Origin: Natrialbaceae archaeon
GTDB taxonomy: Archaea; Halobacteriota; Halobacteria; Halobacteriales; Natrialbaceae
Assembly: GCA_003559215.1 (NCBI GenBank)
Contig: PWMF01000017.1
Coordinates: forward strand, 1-49,244
Direction of reading: 5' to 3'
Length of the DNA: 49,244 nucleotides
Program-made: the position numbers and the translations under genes
Notes under the pieces: generated by a model
The model's input: only the letters and a program-made list of their open reading frames with translations
Told to the model about the DNA's origin: nothing
Database searches by the model: none
In this document: piece after piece, positions 44,220-49,244 of the stretch
Layout of the letters: every line of letters begins with the position of its first letter
Numbering within the stretch: position 1 is the stretch's first letter

Positions 44220-44267
44220 CCTGGCCGGGACGCCAGCTTTTATTTTATCTCCCGACGGCCTATCGGT

Positions 44268-45188
44268 ATGGAAATAGGTGACGTCCGTCAGGTTACGGCC
44301 GGCGACTGTTCGGACCTCTACTACGTCGATACGGGAATGTACGAGACGAGCGGGTACGGTGCCGTCTACGTCGTAGACGACGAACGGCCGGCGATCGTCG
44401 ACACGGGGATCGGAACGAACTACGAGCGAATCCTCGAGGCCCTCGAGGAGATCGGCATCGCGCCCGAGGAGCTCGAGGTGATCGCGGTAACACATATCCA
44501 CCTCGACCACGCCGGGGGCGCGGGCTACCTCGCGGCGGCCTGTCCGAACGCCGACGTGTACGTCCACCCGATCGGCACGTCCCATCTGGCGGATCCCTCG
44601 AAGCTGGTCGCGGGGACGAAGGCCGCAGTCGGCGACCAGTGGCAGTACTACGTCGAGCCGAAGCCGATCCCCGAGGATCGGATCGTCGAGATCGAAGACG
44701 GCGACGCCATCGATCTCGGCACTCACGAGCTCCGGGTCCACGAGATGCCCGGCCACGCTCCCCACCAGGTCGTCTTCGAGGACCCCGTCAACGACGCGGT
44801 CTTCACGGCCGACGCCGCGGGAATCTGGGTACCCGAGCGCGAGGAAATCAGAGAGACCTCGCCGCCGTCCAACTTCCACCTCGAGCGCTGTCTCGAGGAC
44901 GTCGAGACCCTCCAGGAGATCGACCCCGACGTCCTCTGTTACGCCCACTTCGGCCCGCGCTACGTCGGCGACGACGCCGAGAGGGCTCTCGAGGAGTACG
45001 CGAGCGTCCTCGAGGAGTGGGTTCAGGATGTCGAGGAGAAACGCGCGGAACTCGAGGACGACGAGGCGCTCGTCGATCACTTCGCCTCCCGGTCGGATCT
45101 GGGCGACGCATGGGGGGAGCACAAGGCCGGCGCCGAGGCCGGCATGAACGTTCGCGGCGTCGTCGGCTACCTGGACCACCGGGACTGA
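44268..45188 (+). CDS. MBL-fold metallo-hydrolase
   Basis: The 306-residue protein belongs to the metallo-beta-lactamase superfamily. Metal ligands are THIHLDHAGG (HxHxDH; about residues 75-84), HEMPGHAPHQV, and the later Asp in FTADAAG and His in CYAHFGPR. The C-terminal part (residues 240-306) is acidic and helical. The fold covers glyoxalase II, beta-lactamases and many others, so the substrate is unknown. A TTTTATTTTATC box lies 18-30 nt upstream of the ATG. Confidence 0.88.
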   Translation: MEIGDVRQVTAGDCSDLYYVDTGMYETSGYGAVYVVDDERPAIVDTGIGTNYERILEALEEIGIAPEELEVIAVTHIHLDHAGGAGYLAAACPNADVYVHPIGTSHLADPSKLVAGTKAAVGDQWQYYVEPKPIPEDRIVEIEDGDAIDLGTHELRVHEMPGHAPHQVVFEDPVNDAVFTADAAGIWVPEREEIRETSPPSNFHLERCLEDVETLQEIDPDVLCYAHFGPRYVGDDAERALEEYASVLEEWVQDVEEKRAELEDDEALVDHFASRSDLGDAWGEHKAGAEAGMNVRGVVGYLDHRD

Positions 45189-45311
45189 CAGCCAGGACCG
45201 CCCGATTGCCCGTTTTCGACACGATCACCGTTGCAGCTCACGAATAAACGCGGTGACAGATGCATTCAGTTTCATCACGTTTTATCGCTCGGGAGGTACT
45301 GTCTCACGTGT

Positions 45312-47297
45312 ATGCACTGGCGGGACGCCGAACGAGAGTACGAGGACGAGGTCATCGGTGAAACGACGCTCGGCCGGATGTTCGACGACGCCGTCGAGCG
45401 CCACCCGAACCGACCGGCACAGCGGTACAAGGGCGGGATCTACGACCGATCGCTGACCGAGTCGATCCTCGAGCCCGCGAACCCGGGCGAGTTCCGGGCG
45501 ATCTCCTACACCCAGATGCGAAACGTCGTCCGCAACCTCGCGGCGGGATTTCGCGACCTCGGCGTCGAGCAGGGTGATCGCGTCGGCATCTTTGCCGACA
45601 CCCGCATGGAGTGGGCCCAGACCGACTTCGCGCTGCTCTCCGCGGGCGCGGTTATCACGACCGTCTACGAGAGTTCCTCCGCCAAGCAGGTCCGGTACCT
45701 GCTCGACGATCCCGACGCCACCGCCGTCGTCGTCGAGAACGAACGTCTGGTCGAGCGCGTCCTCGAGGTCGAGGACGATCTCGACCTCGAGTTTATCATC
45801 TCGATGGATCACCTCGAGGGGTACGACGACCGCGACGACGTCCTGTCCCTCGCGGCGGTTCACGACCGCGGCGAGGACGTCTTCGATCTCGAGCGCTACG
45901 AGGAGTGGCTCGACGCACCCGAGATGGATGACCTGGCAAGTCTCATCTACACGAGCGGGACGACGGGCCAGCCCAAGGGCGTCCAGCTCACCCACCGGAA
46001 CTTCCGGTCGAACGTCAACCAGATCCGCAAGCGGTACGGGCCGCGCCCCGACAAGGACGACGAGCTACCGGTCATCGACGAGACGGTTCAGTCCGTCTCG
46101 TATCTTCCGCTGGCACACGTCTTCGAGCGCACGTCGGGACACTTCCTGTTGTTCGCCAGCGGCGCCTGCGTCGCCTACGCGGAAAGCACCGACACGCTCA
46201 AGGAGGATTTCGGTACGGTACAGCCGAACACGGCGACCAGCGTTCCCCGCGTCTACGAGAAGATCTACGACACGATTCGCGAGCAGGCCGGCGAGTCCGG
46301 GGCGAAAAAGCGGATCTTCGAGTGGGCGACCGACGTCGGCGTCGAGTACCAGGAGACCGACGATCCGGGCGCCGTCCTCAGCGCGAAGCAGTCGCTGGCC
46401 GACAAGCTGGTCTTCTCGAACGTCCGGGAGGCGCTGGGCGGCGAGATCGAGCTCCTGATCAGCGGCGGCGGGAGCCTCTCGAAGGAGCTCTGTACGCTGT
46501 ATCACGCGATGGGACTGCCGATCTACGAGGGGTACGGGCTCACCGAGACCGCTCCCGTCGTCTCGGTCAACCCGCCCGAGGCGCCCGAGATCGGAACCAT
46601 CGGCCCCCCGCTTCCCGGCGTCGATGTCCGGGTCGACGAGTCGCTCGTCGAGGGAGAAACGTTCGACGATCCCGGCGAGGTCGGCGAACTGCTCGTCAGC
46701 GGACCGAACGTCACCCAGGGATACTGGAACAAGCCGGGCGCGACGACGGAGTCGTTCCTCGAGGACGACGACGGCACCCGCTGGTTCCGCACCGGCGACA
46801 TCGTCCACCTTCGTCCCGACGACTACATCGAATTCCGGGACCGGGTGAAGCAGATTCTGGTCCTTTCGACCGGGAAAAACGTCGCGCCCGGCCCGATCGA
46901 GGACGCGTTCGCGGCCAGCGAGGTCGTTGAGCAGTGTATGGTCGTCGGCGACGGCGAGAAGTTCGTCGGCGCCCTGCTCGTTCCCAACGCGGACCACGTC
47001 CGCGAGTGGGCCGACGAGGAAGGGATCGACCTCCCCGAGGATCCGCAAGCGATGTGCGACGACGAGCGCGTCCGGGAGTACGTCGGCGAGACGGTCGCCG
47101 AGGTCAATGAGGACTTCGAGAAACACGAGACGATCAAACGGTTCGAACTCGTCCCGCGGGAGTTCACCGAGGAGAACGACATGTTGACACCGACGATGAA
47201 AAAGAAACGCCGGGTCATTCTCGACCGGTTCGATGACCGGATCGAGCGGATCTACGAGGCGGACCGCGAGGACCGGATCGATCCGGTTTCTTCTTGA
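45312..47297 (+). CDS. Long-chain acyl-CoA synthetase (AMP-forming)
   Basis: The 661-residue ligase joins a fatty acid to CoA via an acyl-AMP. The ANL motifs are present: P-loop LIYTSGTTGQPKGVQLTH (about 211-228), YGLTETAPV (about 410-418), FRTGDIV, and KNVAPGPIEDAFAASEVVEQCMVVGDG with the conserved C-terminal Lys. It resembles haloarchaeal long-chain FadD-type proteins rather than acetyl-CoA synthetase. TTTTAT at 45280-45285 is 27-32 nt before the ATG, which rejects the longer frame starting at 45231. Confidence 0.9.
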   Translation: MHWRDAEREYEDEVIGETTLGRMFDDAVERHPNRPAQRYKGGIYDRSLTESILEPANPGEFRAISYTQMRNVVRNLAAGFRDLGVEQGDRVGIFADTRMEWAQTDFALLSAGAVITTVYESSSAKQVRYLLDDPDATAVVVENERLVERVLEVEDDLDLEFIISMDHLEGYDDRDDVLSLAAVHDRGEDVFDLERYEEWLDAPEMDDLASLIYTSGTTGQPKGVQLTHRNFRSNVNQIRKRYGPRPDKDDELPVIDETVQSVSYLPLAHVFERTSGHFLLFASGACVAYAESTDTLKEDFGTVQPNTATSVPRVYEKIYDTIREQAGESGAKKRIFEWATDVGVEYQETDDPGAVLSAKQSLADKLVFSNVREALGGEIELLISGGGSLSKELCTLYHAMGLPIYEGYGLTETAPVVSVNPPEAPEIGTIGPPLPGVDVRVDESLVEGETFDDPGEVGELLVSGPNVTQGYWNKPGATTESFLEDDDGTRWFRTGDIVHLRPDDYIEFRDRVKQILVLSTGKNVAPGPIEDAFAASEVVEQCMVVGDGEKFVGALLVPNADHVREWADEEGIDLPEDPQAMCDDERVREYVGETVAEVNEDFEKHETIKRFELVPREFTEENDMLTPTMKKKRRVILDRFDDRIERIYEADREDRIDPVSS

Positions 47298-47459
47298 GCG
47301 GCTGACAGTGCTTGCAGAAGGAATAGTACCTCTCGGTGATATCAGTACGCTGAATGCTCCTGGGCGGATCCGACGAGCTAAACACGGGGGAGCTCCGAAC
47401 CTCCGACCCAGAGGACGCGTATCGAGAGACAATCAGCGGGCGGTCACTACGAGAGTCAC

Positions 47460-48803
47460 ATGGATCTAAACCGGCGCGAGTTCAGTACGGCTGCGGGGGT
47501 ATCACTTTCGGCTATCCTGGCGGGCTGTAGCGCCATCGAGGACGACGAGGACGACGAGTCGAGCAACGAGTCAGCCAGGGACGGCGACGGACCGGAGGAG
47601 TGGGACGACGCCGATGACGAGTCGGACGACGGGGACGACGAAGCCGACGAGGCTGAGGACGAACAGGATCAGTACGAGGACCAGTCGATCGCCGGAGAAG
47701 TCATTTTCTCCGGCGCCGCCAGCGATACCCTCGAGGCCCTGCGCCATACCTTCACCTGGGCGGACGACCCGCCGGGCGACCAGTGTAACGTCCACGCCGA
47801 ACTCGAGAACGTCGGCGACGAGGAGCTCACCGTCGACATGGAGGCGCGGGTCTACGACGAGGACGGCGCCGAACTCGCGAGCATCCACTTCGCCGACGAG
47901 CAAAGCCCCGAACCGGGCGAGAGTGCCGTTTACTCGTTCCCGCTGAGCAACTGCGAGGGAACGGCGTCGTACGTACTCGAGATCGGGGATCTGGACGAGG
48001 AGTCCTACGAGCCGGAGGAAGAGGAGGACGACGATGTTGCCGAGCCGGACGATGACGGTGATGACGAACCGGTCGATGACGACGATGAGCCGGCGGACGA
48101 TGACGACGAACCAGTCGATGATGACGAGCCGGCGGACGATGACGACGAACTGGTCGATGATGACGAGCCGGCGGACGATGACGACGAACCGGTCGATGAC
48201 GACGATGAGCCGGCTGACGATGACGACGACGACGAGCCGGCTGACGATGACGACGACGACGAGCCGGCTGACGATGACGACGACGACGAGCCGGCTGACG
48301 ATGACGACGAACCAGTCGATGATGACGACGAGCCGACGGACGACGATGATGAGCCGGTCGACGACGATGAGGACGTAGATGACGAAGACGCTGACGAGGA
48401 GGATGGTTCGGGAAATGACGACGACGCGGACGATGATGATGACGTAGATGACGAAGACGAAGATGAGGAGGACGGTTCGGGAAATGGTGACGACGCGGAC
48501 GATGATGATGACGTAGATGACGAAGACGCTGACGAGGAGGACGGTTCGGGAAATGGTGACGACGCGGACGGCGACGAGGACGAAGACGCTGACGAGGAGG
48601 ATGGTTCGGGAAATGACGACGACGCGGACGATGATGAGGACGTAGATGACGAAGACGAAGATGAGGAGGACGGTTCGGGAAATGGTGACGATGAGGGTGA
48701 GGGAAGTGATACCGACGCGACCGACGACCATGAAGGAAGTGAGGAAAATAACGCGGAGGATGACGAAGACAGCGGGGGCGGAAACACCGAAGACGGCGAG
48801 TAA
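47460..48803 (+). CDS. Tat lipoprotein with a very long Asp-rich repeat tail
   Basis: The 447-residue protein has a twin-arginine signal with lipobox (NRREF then LAGC; Cys23), so it is probably exported folded and lipid-anchored. Residues about 75-180 are a folded beta domain (EVIFSGAASDTLEALRHTFTW) with two cysteines, FxLYD-like in appearance. The rest (residues about 180-440) is low complexity: DDDEPxDDDDEP repeats, then about five units of EEDGSGNxDDADDDxDVDDEDxD. The long poly-Asp tail would bind cations and water. No known family matches the tail. Confidence 0.85.
   Translation: MDLNRREFSTAAGVSLSAILAGCSAIEDDEDDESSNESARDGDGPEEWDDADDESDDGDDEADEAEDEQDQYEDQSIAGEVIFSGAASDTLEALRHTFTWADDPPGDQCNVHAELENVGDEELTVDMEARVYDEDGAELASIHFADEQSPEPGESAVYSFPLSNCEGTASYVLEIGDLDEESYEPEEEEDDDVAEPDDDGDDEPVDDDDEPADDDDEPVDDDEPADDDDELVDDDEPADDDDEPVDDDDEPADDDDDDEPADDDDDDEPADDDDDDEPADDDDEPVDDDDEPTDDDDEPVDDDEDVDDEDADEEDGSGNDDDADDDDDVDDEDEDEEDGSGNGDDADDDDDVDDEDADEEDGSGNGDDADGDEDEDADEEDGSGNDDDADDDEDVDDEDEDEEDGSGNGDDEGEGSDTDATDDHEGSEENNAEDDEDSGGGNTEDGE
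48045..48692 (+). repeat. Two blocks of short tandem repeats (Asp-rich coding)
   Basis: Block 1 (48045-48371) repeats short units coding DEPVDDDD/DEPADDDD. Block 2 (48372-48692) repeats about 70-base units ending in GGTTCGGGAAATG that code EEDGSGNxDDADDDxDV. The unit copies are near-identical, so length changes by slippage or recombination are likely. Confidence 0.8.
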
Positions 48804-49078
48804 AGCAGTCTTCTGGCACAGTCAGGGAGAATTTTGACACGGAACTGCTCGAGTACTGACGTACTCCTCTGTACGAGCTCTCACCCCCGATTATAGAATG
48901 TCGCCCGAGAACACTTATCGGGTGGTTGATTGCAATAGGTGTGGCCAATACTCTTCAGCTGTGCGAATATGCAACTTTGACCCATTATATACTCAAGTCG
49001 AATATCTGACCCGAGCTGGTACTATAATTCCAACCACTAGTACACAAGAATTATGTTTCCCTCGAGTATGAATAGGAT

Positions 49079-49244
49079 ATGGTCCCATACGGAACCTCGC
49101 TCGGCGTGACCGCCGAAACCCTTCACCTCGGAACGACGATCAGATACCACTACCGCGACGGCAGCGCGCTCGCGACCGTCGTCGAACGGACGTCCGAACG
49201 GGTGACCTTCGTCGGCGAGGACTGCGACGGCACGTTCACCCACG
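49079..49244 (+). CDS. Unrecognised protein, N-terminal part (cut by window edge)
   Basis: 55 residues are visible (MVPYGTSLGVTAETLHLGTT, then IRYHYRDGSALATVVERTSERVTFVGEDCDGTFTH). The composition is haloarchaeal but no motif is recognised; the pattern looks like a beta-rich domain. A TATA-like GAATTATG lies about 24-32 nt before the ATG. The preceding 275 bases (48804-49078) hold no convincing gene. The gene continues past the window. Confidence 0.6.
   Translation, partial: MVPYGTSLGVTAETLHLGTTIRYHYRDGSALATVVERTSERVTFVGEDCDGTFTH

Noticed and set aside
47571..48731. Minus-strand frame of Val/Ile-rich repeats over the Asp-rich tail
   Set aside because: Mirror of the GAC/GAT repeats on the other strand; it is not a membrane protein gene.
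48898..49071. 57-codon frame with Cys-x-x-Cys (DCNRCG) after the Asp-rich lipoprotein gene
   Set aside because: Only one complete CxxC pair and no well-placed promoter; composition is not halophilic. It could be a small zinc protein, but evidence is too weak.

Overview
This 49.2 kb window is chromosomal core DNA of a haloarchaeon (class Halobacteria). The evidence is high GC, very acidic deduced proteins, leaderless genes with TATA-like boxes 25-32 nt before the start codon, split RNA polymerase subunits (B''/B', A'/A''), archaeal ribosomal proteins, aEF-2, and both type I and type II GAPDH. I cannot fix the genus from sequence alone. The layout best fits a Haloferax/Natrialba-type genome.

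Bases 1-9.1 kb hold housekeeping and envelope genes: a truncated cold-shock protein, beta-carbonic anhydrase, an NADPH oxidoreductase, an ABC-2 exporter pair, a site-2 protease with CBS domains, a small winged-helix protein, ribosomal protein L10e, a RimK-like ATP-grasp enzyme, an unusual Tat-exported polybasic repeat protein, and Hsp20.

Bases 9.1-16.4 kb are a central-carbon cluster. Type II GAPDH (gluconeogenic) and type I GAPDH (glycolytic) diverge from a shared 268-bp regulatory region rich in palindromes, which includes a TrmB-like site over the gapI start. They are followed by pgk, an M29-like aminopeptidase, an HVO_0476-type zinc-finger protein and two PCMT paralogues. A PD-(D/E)XK nuclease, a tRNA 3'-end fragment and two tandem tRNA-Asp(GTC) genes come next.

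Bases 17.5-35.4 kb are the transcription/translation operon rpoH-rpoB''-rpoB'-rpoA'-rpoA''-nusA-rps12-rps7 and then fusA. Between rps7 and fusA sits a roughly 6 kb insertion, much of it AT-rich. It has two large CHAT-protease-like paralogues, a 41-codon signal-peptide-like gene between them, a RecA/KaiC-like degenerate P-loop protein (DUF7504-like) and a HExxH protein (DUF5781-like). This is the best candidate for an undescribed system. My working hypothesis is a CHAT protease module with a tiny membrane or secreted peptide partner.

Bases 35.4-45.2 kb hold serS and an ion-homeostasis cluster: a PhoU/RCK_C tandem protein, two half-size MgtE-like membrane proteins, a CBS-MgtE transporter preceded by an overlapping 55-codon ORF, UspA, two CrcB/Fluc subunits and a CDF metal exporter with a palindromic operator. 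Bases 45.3-49.2 kb hold an AMP-forming acyl-CoA synthetase, a Tat lipoprotein with a very long Asp-rich repeat tail, and the start of an unrecognised gene cut by the window end.

Family calls come from reading motifs and from memory of families; no database search was run. Starts were chosen from TATA spacing and motif position.
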